Assembly (NCBI RefSeq): GCF_900327775.1
Contig: NZ_OUMZ01000007.1
Coordinates: forward strand, 124,115 to 188,114
Length of the DNA stretch: 64,000 nt
Reading direction: 5' to 3'
From: Roseovarius sp. EL26
GTDB lineage: Bacteria > Pseudomonadota > Alphaproteobacteria > Rhodobacterales > Rhodobacteraceae
A program made the position numbers and the translations under genes. This document shows, piece after piece, positions 47,360-57,268 of this stretch (the first letter of the stretch is position 1; each line of letters opens with the position of its first letter). Below the pieces are notes generated by a model that did not search any database, was not told where the DNA came from, and was given only the letters and a program-made list of their open reading frames with translations.

Positions 47360-48361
47360 TTATCCCTGCTGCGCCGCCAGATGCGGGAAGCTTTTCACAA
47401 AACGCCCGAACTTGTGTTTGCCGCAGGTGACAGCCTCGTATTTGGTGGGGTTGTCAGCGGTGACGCAGCTGGGGATTGGTGCAAACTCTGCATCGTAGTC
47501 GGCATCGATAAAGAACGGGATCGAATAGCGTTCGCGGCCTGAGGTGTTCACCACCCGGTGCAGGTTCGCCAGATAGACATCATTTGTCAGGCGCTGCACC
47601 AGATCGCCGATGTTGATCACAAAACAGCCCGGAATCGGCGGGCCCTGAACCCAATCGCCATCGCGGTTCATCACCTGCAGGCCACCGACATCATCCTGCG
47701 CCAGAATGGTCAGGTTGCCGTAATCGGTGTGCGCGCCAATGCCCATCACGCTTTCATCAATCTTGCCGGTTTGCGGCGGATAATGCAGCAGCCGCTGAAT
47801 GCTGATCGGGTTTTGCATCTTGGGTTCAAAGAAGGTTTCCTCTAGATCCAAGGATAGCGCGATGCCGCGCAGCAAAGTGCCGGAGAGGCGTTTCATCTCT
47901 TCGTGGTAATCATAAATTGCCGTGCTGAATTCTGGCAGGCTTTCAGGCCATTGGTTTGCCCCAAAAAACGGAGTCGTGTCACCGGGCGTTTCCGGCCCCA
48001 GGTCAAAGCATTCCTTCAGATCTTTGGTTTTGGTCGGATCGGTGTTTTCGCCAAACATCTCAATATACCCACGCAGGGCGGTGCCGGACTTGCTGACATG
48101 CAGCTTCATCTTTTCCTCAAGCGGAAGATCGAAGAATTTCTTGGTTTGTGCAAAAGCTGCCTCAAGCGTTGGTGCGGCAACCCCGTGATTTTTCACATAC
48201 ATGAAGCCCGCATTGGCCAGCGCCCAGCGGATTTCCTTGGCAACTTTCATCTTATCTCTGCCATCCAGCAGGGGGGCGACATCCACAACTGGGATGCTGT
48301 CAAAAGATTGGCGCGTGGCGCGCAGGCTGTCATCAAGTTGCGCTAGGGCGGATTGGGTCAT
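47360..48361 (-). CDS. isopenicillin N synthase-like 2OG/Fe(II) oxygenase
   Basis: 333 residues from the ATG at 48361 (MTQSALAQLDDSL); ATG at 48373 is possible. The DIOX N-domain (PVVDVAPLLDG, GFMYVKNHGV) is followed by the catalytic core with HTDYGNLTIL (HxD), NLHRVVNTSG (distal His) and RYSIPFF (2OG Arg/Ser). ALRGYIEMFGENTDP and ECFDLGPETPGDTT are typical of the non-antibiotic bacterial branch. The substrate is unknown. It is divergent from a GcvA-like regulator. Confidence 0.88.
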   Translation of the reverse strand: MTQSALAQLDDSLRATRQSFDSIPVVDVAPLLDGRDKMKVAKEIRWALANAGFMYVKNHGVAAPTLEAAFAQTKKFFDLPLEEKMKLHVSKSGTALRGYIEMFGENTDPTKTKDLKECFDLGPETPGDTTPFFGANQWPESLPEFSTAIYDYHEEMKRLSGTLLRGIALSLDLEETFFEPKMQNPISIQRLLHYPPQTGKIDESVMGIGAHTDYGNLTILAQDDVGGLQVMNRDGDWVQGPPIPGCFVINIGDLVQRLTNDVYLANLHRVVNTSGRERYSIPFFIDADYDAEFAPIPSCVTADNPTKYEAVTCGKHKFGRFVKSFPHLAAQQG

Positions 48362-48517
48362 GTCAGTCTCCATTCTGATGGAGCAGACATGCGGTCAAAA
48401 CCGATAGGGGACAACACCAATAAAATTCCATATGGCTTAGTTAGATTAATCCAAAACTTGATTGATGATTATAAATAGCGCTATGCAGAGATATGAATTT
48501 TCAGGGCTGAAAATACG

Positions 48518-49420
48518 ATGAGCGACAAGCACTATGGCTTACCTTCTCTAAGCGCATTGGCCAGTTTCGAAGCCGCCGCACGTCACGTAGGCTTCAAGGC
48601 GGCAGCGGCCGAACTGAATGTAACGCCTGCTGCTGTAAGTCATCAAATTAAGGCTTTAGAACAAGAGCTTGGGAAATCACTGTTCCATCGTCACCAGCGC
48701 GGGGTCGAGCTGACAGAAACTGGCATCTCGCTGTTTCTTGCTGTGCAACGCGGGTTGGGCCAGATGTCCGACGCAGTGCAACACATCCGGGCCACATCAG
48801 CCCGACAAGGCATCACTATCCGGGCGACAACGGCAGTGTCATCGCTTTGGTTGACACCGCTTTTGGCTAAATTCTGGCGTACCCATGGCCATGTGGTTGT
48901 CACCCAACAGGTCACTGATACAGCCCATAGCGCAGCGGAATGCGATTTGGTCGTGCGTTATGCAGATATGAGCCGGGAAACCGGGCCATGCCAATCTCTG
49001 TTCAAGGATCATATCATCGCCTTGGCCAGCCCAAACTTCTTAAAGCAATATCCGATCAAGACCCTGTCAGACCTCGCTCATGCCCCGCTGATCCAGCTCC
49101 ATGCCGAAGACCAGACCTGGACCACCTGGCCACAGTGGGCGCAGGCGTTCGGCTATGATGGGGCGTTGGGCGAGGGGCTGCATGTCAACAACTACACCAT
49201 TGCCCTGCAGGCAGCACAGGATGACATGGGCGTCGTGCTTGGCTGGGAGCGTCTGACTCGCCCCCTGATCGATCAGGGGACATTGGTGCAGATCTTGCCT
49301 CACCGGCTTGAGACGCCGCAGGACTTCTATGTCAAACTCCGCCGCAATGCGCCGGCCAATGCTAAGGTGCTGCGCGACTGGTTGCTGCAACGGGCGCGCA
49401 ACGAAGGCATTAAGGCCTAA
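48518..49420 (+). CDS. LysR-family regulator, GcvA-like
   Basis: 300 residues. The HTH (FEAAARHVGFKAAAAELNVT-PAAVSHQIKALEQELG-x-x-LFHR) and R-x-x-ELTETG give the GcvA subtype. It lacks the paired cysteines of OxyR. Divergent from the oxygenase gene with 157 bases between, it probably controls that gene and perhaps the YHS/RidA genes downstream. The effector is unknown. Confidence 0.88.
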   Translation: MSDKHYGLPSLSALASFEAAARHVGFKAAAAELNVTPAAVSHQIKALEQELGKSLFHRHQRGVELTETGISLFLAVQRGLGQMSDAVQHIRATSARQGITIRATTAVSSLWLTPLLAKFWRTHGHVVVTQQVTDTAHSAAECDLVVRYADMSRETGPCQSLFKDHIIALASPNFLKQYPIKTLSDLAHAPLIQLHAEDQTWTTWPQWAQAFGYDGALGEGLHVNNYTIALQAAQDDMGVVLGWERLTRPLIDQGTLVQILPHRLETPQDFYVKLRRNAPANAKVLRDWLLQRARNEGIKA

Positions 49421-49541
49421 GGTTCAGCGCTTTGTACGATCTGCAATATTATTGGAATTATCAGATCTAATAATTCTTGATGACTGGCGTATTTACTATC
49501 TTACCGCACCGAAGACCGGCGCGAAATGAAAGGAATACCCT

Positions 49542-50030
49542 ATGAAAAACCTGATGATCACCGCCCTTATCGCCACTTTGCCACTGGTCGCCAGCCCTGC
49601 TTTTGCTGCAGACGAGCTGAATGTCAGCAACGGCATCGCAGCCCCCGGTGCCCCGCTGGCGGTACATGGCGCAGACCCTGTTGCTTTGCTGGATGGTGGC
49701 AAACTACTTGATGGTTCCGCGGCGCACGGATTGGCCTATGAGGGGGCGTCTTATTACTTCGCCAGCGCTGAAAACAAAGCGGCGTTCGAGGCCAACCCCG
49801 CAAAATACCTGCCTCAACACGGCGGCTTTTGCTCCTACGGCGTGTCAGTCGGCAAGAAATTTGATGGCGACCCAAGTGAGTTTGTTGTGCACGACGGTAA
49901 GCTGTTCCTCTTCCTGAATGCGCAAACCCGTGCGCTGTTCCTCAAGGATGTTGCAGGCACAACTGTCACTGCCGATGAAAGCTGGGAACGTATTGAGAGC
50001 ATCTCTGTAGCAGAGCTGGCCGCGTCTTAA
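49542..50030 (+). CDS. exported YHS-domain protein
   Basis: 162 residues with a signal peptide (MKNLMITALIATLPLVASPAFA). The YHS-type core is VHGADPVALLDGGKLLDGSA, then YFASAENKAAFEANPAKYLP and GFCSYGVSVGKKFDGDP. YHS domains bind metals such as copper or iron in periplasmic proteins. AGGAA precedes the start. It lies 134 bases upstream of the triple-RidA gene. Confidence 0.8.
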   Translation: MKNLMITALIATLPLVASPAFAADELNVSNGIAAPGAPLAVHGADPVALLDGGKLLDGSAAHGLAYEGASYYFASAENKAAFEANPAKYLPQHGGFCSYGVSVGKKFDGDPSEFVVHDGKLFLFLNAQTRALFLKDVAGTTVTADESWERIESISVAELAAS

Positions 50031-50163
50031 GGCGTCACAATCCAATAAAGAGCAGGGCTGCCGTGGCGGCCCTGTTTCTATCTCGTGCCATGCAGTTCAC
50101 CATTGCATAGATGGGCATTCTGAGCAGAGTGATCCCATCGAAGATTAGCGATGGAGTGGTAAG

Positions 50164-51387
50164 ATGGCGAAACAACATAGCTTTCCCAAAGGGCACTGGA
50201 ACTGGCCAGTGCAGTTAACCCACCATCACGCCGTCCGGGCGGGGGATCTGATCTTCACCGGCGGTCAGGTGGATCTGGATGCACACGGCACGGTGCGCAA
50301 TCTTGGTAATCTGGACCAGCAATGCCACAATTCCATGACCTACATGTCCGACCTACTCACAGATCTGGGGGCGGACTTCTCTGATCTGGTACGCTTGGTG
50401 GTTTACTATGTCGGTGATTCGGATGATGAGGCACGTTTATTCGACCTCCTTGCGCAGATTATCGGCCCCAAGACCAAGCCGGTCATCAATATGATCAACC
50501 TGCCCGAGCTGTGTTACCCTGGGATGCTAACCGAAATCGAAGGCGTCGCAATGCGGGCCGAAAGCGGCGACAGGCTTCCCAAACAACAATTTCATCTGCT
50601 AGATATGCCACATCTGCCCGAAGCCTTCTCTCACGTCCTGCGTTGCGGCCATATGGTGTTCACCAGCGATATGTCGGCCTTATCCCTACAAGGTGCGGTA
50701 AATACCCCGGATGATATCGTCGCTCAGACCGCTTTGATGATGGATCGCCTGCACGAGGCGCTCAGCGTCGCCGGGGCTACGATGTCCGATGTCGTTAAGG
50801 TCAATACCTTTTACCGTGGTGATGGCACTGCCGAAGACTGGGCAAAATCCGCCAATATCCGCGCCGATTACTTCCCCGATCCCGGTCCAGCTCCAACTGG
50901 CATACCGGTGCCGTCTTTTCCGCATCAGGGGTTAATGACCAAAATCGCCGCCACCGCCATTTGCGCGCAAGAGGGGAAGGCGCCTTTGACGAAACGCTTT
51001 TCCTGGCCCGAGGGGCATTGGAACTGGACCGTCAAATTGCCCTATAAACACGGGACGCTATGTAACGATGTGATCCACGTCGGCGGGCAGGTGTCACTTG
51101 ATAGCGCAGCCAAGGTGATCCACCCAGATGATGTGATCGCCCAGACTCGCGTTGCGATGGACAATCTGAAACGGGTTCTGGCTGAATTTGGCGCAACGCT
51201 GGATGACGTGGTGAAAATCACGACCTTCTACCAAGGCTCTGCCTCAGCTGAGGCGTTGCACGAAAACCTGCTCATTCGCTCCAACTCCTACACCGTCCCC
51301 GGGCCCGCCACTACCGGCATCCCGGTTCCAGCGTTGGTTTATGAGACTATGGTGATCGAGATCGAAGCGATTGCGATTCTTGAGTGA
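50164..51387 (+). CDS. three-domain RidA/YjgF fusion protein
   Basis: 407 residues holding three RidA units in a row: about 1-133, 145-268 and 278-407. Units 1 and 3 share the opening FPKGHWNW / WPEGHWNWTVKLPYKHG, then GGQV-x-LD. All end with GIPVP or INLPELCY-type cores followed by I-E-AIA-like strands. RidA is normally a homotrimer with sites between subunits; this chain may fold as its own pseudo-trimer. The catalytic Arg of the PARSxV motif (R105 in canonical RidA) is Thr in units 2 and 3 and Val in unit 1, so classical enamine hydrolysis is doubtful. Confidence 0.85.
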   Translation: MAKQHSFPKGHWNWPVQLTHHHAVRAGDLIFTGGQVDLDAHGTVRNLGNLDQQCHNSMTYMSDLLTDLGADFSDLVRLVVYYVGDSDDEARLFDLLAQIIGPKTKPVINMINLPELCYPGMLTEIEGVAMRAESGDRLPKQQFHLLDMPHLPEAFSHVLRCGHMVFTSDMSALSLQGAVNTPDDIVAQTALMMDRLHEALSVAGATMSDVVKVNTFYRGDGTAEDWAKSANIRADYFPDPGPAPTGIPVPSFPHQGLMTKIAATAICAQEGKAPLTKRFSWPEGHWNWTVKLPYKHGTLCNDVIHVGGQVSLDSAAKVIHPDDVIAQTRVAMDNLKRVLAEFGATLDDVVKITTFYQGSASAEALHENLLIRSNSYTVPGPATTGIPVPALVYETMVIEIEAIAILE

Positions 51388-51413
51388 ATTCCATCTGGCT
51401 TTTCCGCACTTCA

Positions 51414-51806
51414 TCAGGGCCGGGACTGCAGAAAAACCCTTTTAATGTCGCCGCCCGCGTCTTTGGCTAAATCAAGGGGGGATTGTCCAAACTCAGAAAC
51501 AAATGACACATTTGCGCCAGCTTTCAGTAAAGCGCCAATCACAGTAACATCTTGTGCTTTAACAGCGATATGGAGAGGCGTTTCAGACATATCGCCAACT
51601 GCGTTTACATCCGCACCCGCCTCAATGAGTAGAAGAGCGCCGTATGTATTTTTGCGCCATAACAACACATGCAATGGTGTGTCACCGTCAACGTCGCGAC
51701 TGTTGAGAGTGACAGGTGCGGCCCCCAATTCCTCGGGAAATATCGTGTCAGAGCAGGAGATTAAGATCTCTTCTAACGTTTCGCGTTCTTTGGCTCTTTT
51801 AGGCAT
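51414..51806 (-). CDS. ankyrin-repeat protein
   Basis: 130 residues with about three ankyrin repeats (DVDGDTPLHVLLWRKNTYGA, SETPLHIAVKAQDVTVIGAL, FGQSPLDLAKDAG) after a 35-residue lead. There is no signal peptide, so it is cytoplasmic. Ankyrin repeats mediate protein binding; the partner is unknown. Confidence 0.8.
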   Translation of the reverse strand: MPKRAKERETLEEILISCSDTIFPEELGAAPVTLNSRDVDGDTPLHVLLWRKNTYGALLLIEAGADVNAVGDMSETPLHIAVKAQDVTVIGALLKAGANVSFVSEFGQSPLDLAKDAGGDIKRVFLQSRP

Positions 51807-51938
51807 GCACGAAAAAACTCCGCATTTGGTTACAATGCTAAATGTACCAGCGGAATACTTTCTTTCATCAAGGATTTCTGAACGGGATTTGCAATAAGGT
51901 AAGTTGGTGTAATCACTGCAATAGCGCGATCCGTTATG

Positions 51939-52256
51939 CTACTGCTTCCCGGTGACCTTCACTGTTCCCGCAATCTTAGCCCCGTTTTCGGTGGTCATGG
52001 TTTGGGCTGCAACCTTGGCATTCAGGTCCGAGGTTGAGGTCAGCGTTAACTCATCACATTGAACGCTGCCTTTGTGCTTGCCTTCGATTGTCACAACCTT
52101 TGCAGACAGTTCACCGTCTATAGACCCTTTCAGGTGCAGCTTTACCGCATGGGCATTCACGTTCCCGGTGACCCGGCCTTTGATATCCAGATCGCCCTTG
52201 CTGGCATTAATATTGCCCTCGATGATTAGGTCTTCTTCTATCACAGAATCGGTCAT
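51939..52256 (-). CDS. bactofilin family protein
   Basis: 105 residues from the ATG at 52256, after GGGGAG. The right-handed beta-helix repeats LIIEGNINASKGDLDIKGRV, then GNVNAHAVKLHLKGSIDGEL and GKHKGSVQCDELTLTSTSDL identify a bactofilin. These form filaments that scaffold cell-shape or cell-pole functions. Confidence 0.85.
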   Translation of the reverse strand: MTDSVIEEDLIIEGNINASKGDLDIKGRVTGNVNAHAVKLHLKGSIDGELSAKVVTIEGKHKGSVQCDELTLTSTSDLNAKVAAQTMTTENGAKIAGTVKVTGKQ

Positions 52257-52520
52257 TTGAACTCCCCTTTCCAAATGTCGCACTAAAATTCTTTCTGAGA
52301 TGACAGCTTGAACGACTTTGATGGCCAGTGGCAACAGGGCAGGGGGTTAGGTGTTGATTTGCGCCAAAGCTTGCCCATTTGGTGCACGAATACGCCCATT
52401 TATCAGAAATTGAGCAGTTTTTCCGAATGTTACGGGTGCAAAGGCCTGCTCACTAAGACGTTTAATGCGTGTGATGTCCACTTCCGGCAGAATGCTCCGG
52501 ACAAAGAACCGGAGCCCCCC

Positions 52521-53894
52521 ATGCCGTTTACACGTCGAGAATTCACCGCTGGCCTGGCTGGCACAGCGTTGCTTCCAACGATCGCCACCGCTCAAACAGT
52601 TTACAAAGAAATTGACCTGCTCAATGCGACGATCAATAGCTCCCCCGAGGGGGCCTTTGCTGCGCTGACTGCCATACGCAAACGTGGCAAGCCCGATCTG
52701 GCTGCGGGTCTGATCATGGCGATGCGCTTTGCTCAGTTGCCGCAAAGCTATTTTGTCGAAACCCTGACCGAGATCACTGGTGCCAAGCCCGGCGACAATT
52801 GGTTCGACTGGATGCTGTGGCAAGAGGCCAATCCACAGATCATCCCGCATCAGGCGTCATTGATTGCGTTCAAACGTGAAATCTACTTGCAGATTGATCC
52901 CAATTTCGACGTCTTCCTCAAACCGCGCCACTTGCAGCGCGAGCGGATGACGATCCGGCTAGAGGAAATCACTTGGGGCGGGGTGCGCAAGGATGGCATT
53001 CCGTCGCTCGACAACCCCAGCCTTATCACCGCCAAGCAGGCCGACTACATGCGCCAGGATGATCTGGTATTTGGTGTCTCTATCAACGGCGATACAAGGG
53101 CCTATCCTCTGCGCATCATGGGCTGGCACGAGATGTTCAACGAGGTCATCGGCGGGGTGCCGGTTGCCTTGGCCTATTGCACGCTCTGCGGTTCGGGCAT
53201 CTTGTTCGAGACAAACATCAAAGGCCGCTCGAAACCGCTCGTCTTTGGTTCGTCCGGTTTTCTCTACCGCTCCAACAAGCTGATGTTTGACCGCGCAACG
53301 CACTCTTTATGGAACCAGTTCACGGGTAAGCCGGTTTCGGGCAAACTGGTCAACAAAGGGGTCGAATTGCAACAGCGTCCTGTCGTCATTACGACATGGG
53401 CAGATTGGCGACAAAGCAACCCGCAAACCCGGGTTCTGTCGGTCAATACTGGGCACAATCGCAATTACGGCTCAGGTGTTGTGTATCAAGACTACTTTTC
53501 CTCGCCCGATCTGATGTTTCCCACTAATGTCGATCAGCACCAGTATCGGCAAAAGGATTATGTCTTTGGTATTCGTGCATTTGGCGGGGCCAAGGCCTGG
53601 CCACTCAAGGCCTTCCGCAGCAAAAAGGTCATCAACGACACGATGTTGGGCCGCCCCTTAGTTCTGATCGGTGATGACAAAACCCGAACGGTGCGTGCCT
53701 ATGAACGAAAGGGACAAACATTCAAAGGCAATGCCAAGGCAATAAAATCGTCTGATGGAATCCAGTGGCAAATCACCGAAGAGGCGCTGATCGCCCCTGA
53801 TGGCCGCCGCTTGCCGCGCGTTGCTGGTCATATCGCCTATTGGTTTGCCTGGAATGGCTATCTCGGCACGCAGAGCGAGATCTACAAAGGTTAG
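52521..53894 (+). CDS. DUF3179 domain protein, exported
   Basis: 457 residues from the ATG at 52521, after CGGAG, where an export signal with twin Arg begins ([20 protein letters not shown]); the upstream frame is probably not translated. The DUF3179 core spans about 190-440 with [30 protein letters not shown] and [18 protein letters not shown] [20 protein letters not shown]. Function is unknown. It ends 4 bases into cmk, tail-to-tail. Confidence 0.82.
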   Translation: MPFTRREFTAGLAGTALLPTIATAQTVYKEIDLLNATINSSPEGAFAALTAIRKRGKPDLAAGLIMAMRFAQLPQSYFVETLTEITGAKPGDNWFDWMLWQEANPQIIPHQASLIAFKREIYLQIDPNFDVFLKPRHLQRERMTIRLEEITWGGVRKDGIPSLDNPSLITAKQADYMRQDDLVFGVSINGDTRAYPLRIMGWHEMFNEVIGGVPVALAYCTLCGSGILFETNIKGRSKPLVFGSSGFLYRSNKLMFDRATHSLWNQFTGKPVSGKLVNKGVELQQRPVVITTWADWRQSNPQTRVLSVNTGHNRNYGSGVVYQDYFSSPDLMFPTNVDQHQYRQKDYVFGIRAFGGAKAWPLKAFRSKKVINDTMLGRPLVLIGDDKTRTVRAYERKGQTFKGNAKAIKSSDGIQWQITEEALIAPDGRRLPRVAGHIAYWFAWNGYLGTQSEIYKG

Positions 53895-54508
53895 GAACCT
53901 TGCGCCATCCGCGCCCGCGCAATCTTAGCTGCAGCCTCGATCGCATCGGCGATGCTCATCTCGGACGTATCCAATACCGTTGCATCTTCGGCGGGTTTCA
54001 GCGGGGCTGTGGCCCGGGCACTGTCACGCGCATCGCGTGCCTGCAGATCCGCAAGAACATCTTCCTGCGTCAGATCATGTCCCTTGGATGTCAATTCTTG
54101 AAACCGCCGCCGCGCCCGCACGTCATCGTTGGCAGTGACAAACAGTTTCACTTCGGCTTCGGGACAAATCACAGTACCGATGTCACGCCCATCTAGAACT
54201 GCGCCGCCATCACGGCGGGCAAATGCGCGTTGGAAGTCAATCAAGGCTTGCCGAACTTCAGGGATAGCTGCGACGCGCGACGCCGCTTGTGCGACCTCGC
54301 TGGTGCGCAGATCGTCTGCTTCCAGATCCTGGGGGTCAAGCCCCTGAGCGGCGACAACCGGATCGGCACCATTGAGTGTCTGCAGGCCGGTCGCACGATA
54401 CAGCAGACCAGTGTCCATATGGGGGAATCCGAAATGCACAGCCAAAGCCTTGGAAATGGTACCTTTACCCGCGGCGGCTGGCCCATCTATTGCAATCGTA
54501 AATGCCAT
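53891..54508 (-). CDS. cmk: cytidylate kinase
   Basis: 205 residues from the ATG at 54508, after GAGGAAG; further upstream in-frame codons lack homology. The P-loop is [26 protein letters not shown] binds the nucleotide and [15 protein letters not shown] contains the catalytic Arg region. It phosphorylates CMP/dCMP. It is separated from rpsA, its usual partner in this order. Confidence 0.96.
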   Translation of the reverse strand: MAFTIAIDGPAAAGKGTISKALAVHFGFPHMDTGLLYRATGLQTLNGADPVVAAQGLDPQDLEADDLRTSEVAQAASRVAAIPEVRQALIDFQRAFARRDGGAVLDGRDIGTVICPEAEVKLFVTANDDVRARRRFQELTSKGHDLTQEDVLADLQARDARDSARATAPLKPAEDATVLDTSEMSIADAIEAAAKIARARMAQGS

Positions 54509-54910
54509 CAGTGTCTTCCTCGCAAACTCACTATATGGGTAGAACACTGGGCGCGGTATCTCAACCCAGTAGCTATGAGGGAAACTTGACGCCTGGTTGT
54601 CTTCGGAAAAACAAATTTTTTCCAAATATGCTCCAATTAAAATGTGTCAAGATTGCCTTATTTTTGATGCCGGGATAAATGACTTCAGGGAATTCAATGT
54701 AAACAATAAAAAATTAAGGCATTGATTTAAATGGTATCATAATTTTACTGTTGCTTATTTGGGAACAGTGATCCCGTATTCTATATGCTTTATGGCGATA
54801 GGCGCGTTCAATTGTGGCGAAATAGTGTTCAACTACGTCAAAATTGTGCCGATATTCATCTTCAAATAGGCTGCGTACGATATTCAGTTTTCTATTTTTA
54901 GGAGAAACCC
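54509..54910. other. low-GC intergenic stretch upstream of cmk
   Basis: It should contain the cmk promoter (minus strand). The sequence is AT-rich. Open frames here lack credible starts and composition. Confidence 0.35.
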
Positions 54911-55156
54911 ATGTTTTGGGACATGATAACCAGTAAGACCTGTATGAACATCCACCCGGCAAATGAAAGACGCAAGTGTGCGCGTGAAACTAACAAGCCT
55001 TCCGAGACAACTATTATTTTAGAGGTGCCAGACACAGTACGAAACGACAAAACCAGCCCGATTGGGCGGCGCATGTCTGATTTGTCTTGGCTGCCGGTTA
55101 CTGAGGTGTTTGCTTTAACCTGTTTGTATTTATTGATTACTCATCCGTTCGGATAA
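54911..55156 (+). CDS. possible small protein with C-terminal membrane helix
   Basis: 81 residues starting at an ATG with AGGAG 8 bases upstream. The end, EVFALTCLYLLITHPFG, could be a membrane helix; the middle is polar. I know no family. Followed by two hairpins, which is consistent with an independent unit, but coding is uncertain. Confidence 0.4.
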   Translation: MFWDMITSKTCMNIHPANERRKCARETNKPSETTIILEVPDTVRNDKTSPIGRRMSDLSWLPVTEVFALTCLYLLITHPFG

Positions 55157-55189
55157 ATATTTGGTGGGATTTATATAGTTGCAATAATC

Positions 55190-55252
55190 CAGCAGACAGG
55201 GACCTGTCTGCTGACACGTATTTGGGGCAAGAGGCATTACTGTCTCTTGCCC
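55190..55252 (+). terminator. two tandem hairpins after the small ORF
   Basis: CAGCAGACAG / CTGTCTGCTG (55190-55213) and GGGCAAGAG / CTCTTGCCC (55225-55252). The stems are 9-10 bp and perfect. A T run is weak after each, so they could be terminators or RNA structures. Confidence 0.5.
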
Positions 55253-55323
55253 TATGAATTTCTCATGCAATGTGTATTAAATTCTTCTGCCCCAGAGTAT
55301 TTACAACGTATGAGACCTTCCAG

Positions 55324-55827
55324 ATGAGCCTCCAAACCATATCGGTAGATGATCGTTTTCAAACCGCATATACCTACGTATTGGATGCGCCTATGGGTGA
55401 GCAGTTTGCGGCTGAATTCACCCCAGCATATACCCCACCTGAAATGTTGAGGATGGGAGTCTTTGAAGGCAAATATATCAACGACTGCATAGGGGAGTTT
55501 CCCGCCGAGTGGTTTGCTGAGGCCAAACTGTCCGATCATGCAGATGCCTCTTTGAACTATTTTGGTGTCAAAAGCCGGCAACCTTTGGCGATCTGGCGTG
55601 AAAAAGGGTGGATCTATGGACCGGACCCTAGGGGGTGGTTTCAATGGTATTGCCGTTACTATTTGGGCCGCCGCCTACTGCAAACGGATGCGATACAGAT
55701 CAAACGATGGCGTGCCTTTGCGCGCCATGCCGGACAAATTCGCGCGAATTGCGATCCGGGTGATATCTTTTGCCGCCCGCGCCAACGGCAGGGACTTCTA
55801 CAATGGGCACACGATGCGCTGATATAG
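55324..55827 (+). CDS. conserved uncharacterised protein with GWFQWYCRYY motif
   Basis: 167 residues from the ATG at 55324; the ATG at 55270 would add 18. It has three conserved-looking blocks: TPAYTPPEMLRMGVFEGKYI, GWIYGPDPRGWFQWYCRYYL, and CRPRQRQGLLQWAHDA. I have an impression of related hypothetical proteins in bacteria and some fungi. The Cys/Trp/Arg-rich motifs hint at a DNA- or RNA-linked role, but this is unsupported. Confidence 0.7.
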   Translation: MSLQTISVDDRFQTAYTYVLDAPMGEQFAAEFTPAYTPPEMLRMGVFEGKYINDCIGEFPAEWFAEAKLSDHADASLNYFGVKSRQPLAIWREKGWIYGPDPRGWFQWYCRYYLGRRLLQTDAIQIKRWRAFARHAGQIRANCDPGDIFCRPRQRQGLLQWAHDALI

Positions 55828-56041
55828 GGCGGCGCCATGGCAAATTGATGCGGCGCAATTAGCCATTGCTGATCGCGTCGCGGCACCCGCCGACGAATTG
55901 GGTCAGTTTTGACAATTGGCAGCTACAACTGAACGTCACATTACTCGCATCAAAAGAGTGCCCAAGCCCCTCAATCTGTAACAGAGTTTCATTGCATCTG
56001 AAGCCGAAGTAAGCATTTTCACCACGTATCAAAAGCACCTG

Positions 56042-57100
56042 TCATTGATCGTTAAGGCCATTCATCTTCTGCTCGTCAGCTTCCGAACCCCAAGTATCTG
56101 CCAAAGTATACCCTTCCTGAAACGGATCAGACGGATCGCGCCCCAATTGCATCATTGCATAGATCCAGGCCCGGCCAGATATGCGCGGAATGATCGCGGG
56201 TTTTGATCCCACGCGGGTTTTCGACAGCACGGATGCTTCAAAACTAGAATCAATCGCCGAGCGCATATCGAACCGTTCACCAAGTCCAGCGTGGCCTTTC
56301 GCATGCATCACCGCCAGTCGTGCCGCTGAACCGGTACCACACGGTGATCGGTCCACGCGTCCGGGCGGCATGATCGTTGCGTTTCTCATGACCCGTCTCT
56401 CAGTGTCTGCCACTTCAGTAAACATGATGAAATCGATCGAATTAAAATCTGGTATTTCTGGATGTTGAACAAGAATCTGTTCACGCGCAGCGGCCTTTAT
56501 CTTGCCGCCTATTTCAACCATGTCCCGTGCCACATCGGGACCGATTTTAAATCCCAGTTGATCGGTCGAAGGCATCACATAAAAGACGCCACCAAAAGCG
56601 ATATCTGCGCGAATGGTCCCCAGACCGGCAACCTCGATATTCGCGTTCAGATGTTCGGCGTAGGCTGGGAAAAAATCCAGAGAAACGCGTTCAACCTTAC
56701 CGTCTGCGCAGCGCGCTGTCGCCTTCACAGGGCCCACGGCAGTATCAAGCACCACAACGGTTTCGGGCTCATGCATTGGTAAAATCCCGGTTTCCAACAG
56801 CACCGTTACCACGCACATTGCGTTTGACCCCGACATCGCATGTGTTCCGTCCGCCTGCATTGGGATAAACGACGCATCCGTGCCCGGTGCGCAGGGCGGC
56901 AGCAACAGATTGGTGGTCATTTGTGCACATCCACGTGGCTCTTGGTTGACGAATTTGCGCAATTCATCGTTGGCTTGCAGGTACGTCATTTTGGCCAACA
57001 TTGTGTCACCGGGAACGTCCAGAACGCCCCCGGTGATCACCCGGCCAACCTCGCCTTCTGCATGTGCCCCTACAACCGTGACAACTCGGTTCCAGCGCAT
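56042..57100 (-). CDS. proline racemase family enzyme, Ser/Cys type
   Basis: 352 residues. In proline racemase two Cys act as acid/base; here the first, in HAMSGSNAM, is Ser90, and the second, in DRSPCGTGS, is Cys254. The Ser/Cys form is known among hydroxyproline epimerases and cis-3-hydroxyproline enzymes. The most likely role is hydroxyproline or related proline catabolism. The solute-binding protein gene that follows in the upstream direction is on the same strand. Confidence 0.88.
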   Translation of the reverse strand: MRWNRVVTVVGAHAEGEVGRVITGGVLDVPGDTMLAKMTYLQANDELRKFVNQEPRGCAQMTTNLLLPPCAPGTDASFIPMQADGTHAMSGSNAMCVVTVLLETGILPMHEPETVVVLDTAVGPVKATARCADGKVERVSLDFFPAYAEHLNANIEVAGLGTIRADIAFGGVFYVMPSTDQLGFKIGPDVARDMVEIGGKIKAAAREQILVQHPEIPDFNSIDFIMFTEVADTERRVMRNATIMPPGRVDRSPCGTGSAARLAVMHAKGHAGLGERFDMRSAIDSSFEASVLSKTRVGSKPAIIPRISGRAWIYAMMQLGRDPSDPFQEGYTLADTWGSEADEQKMNGLNDQ

Positions 57101-57268
57101 GTTCTTTCCTCACGATTATCCGGCAATCAGGGAAATGCCGGACCGTGCCCGGCCCTAGCCAGATTTAAAACTTGCAATGAATAGGCAACGCATACCGACG
57201 AAGGAAGCTGAGCCTCGAATGAAGAGCGGGGTCAAGGCCTGCCGCTTGGGCAGACCTTGGCAAATTTA

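Noticed and set aside
54714..54962. 82-codon minus-strand frame
   Set aside because: No ribosome-binding site or recognisable family, and it overlaps the better-supported small ORF on the other strand.
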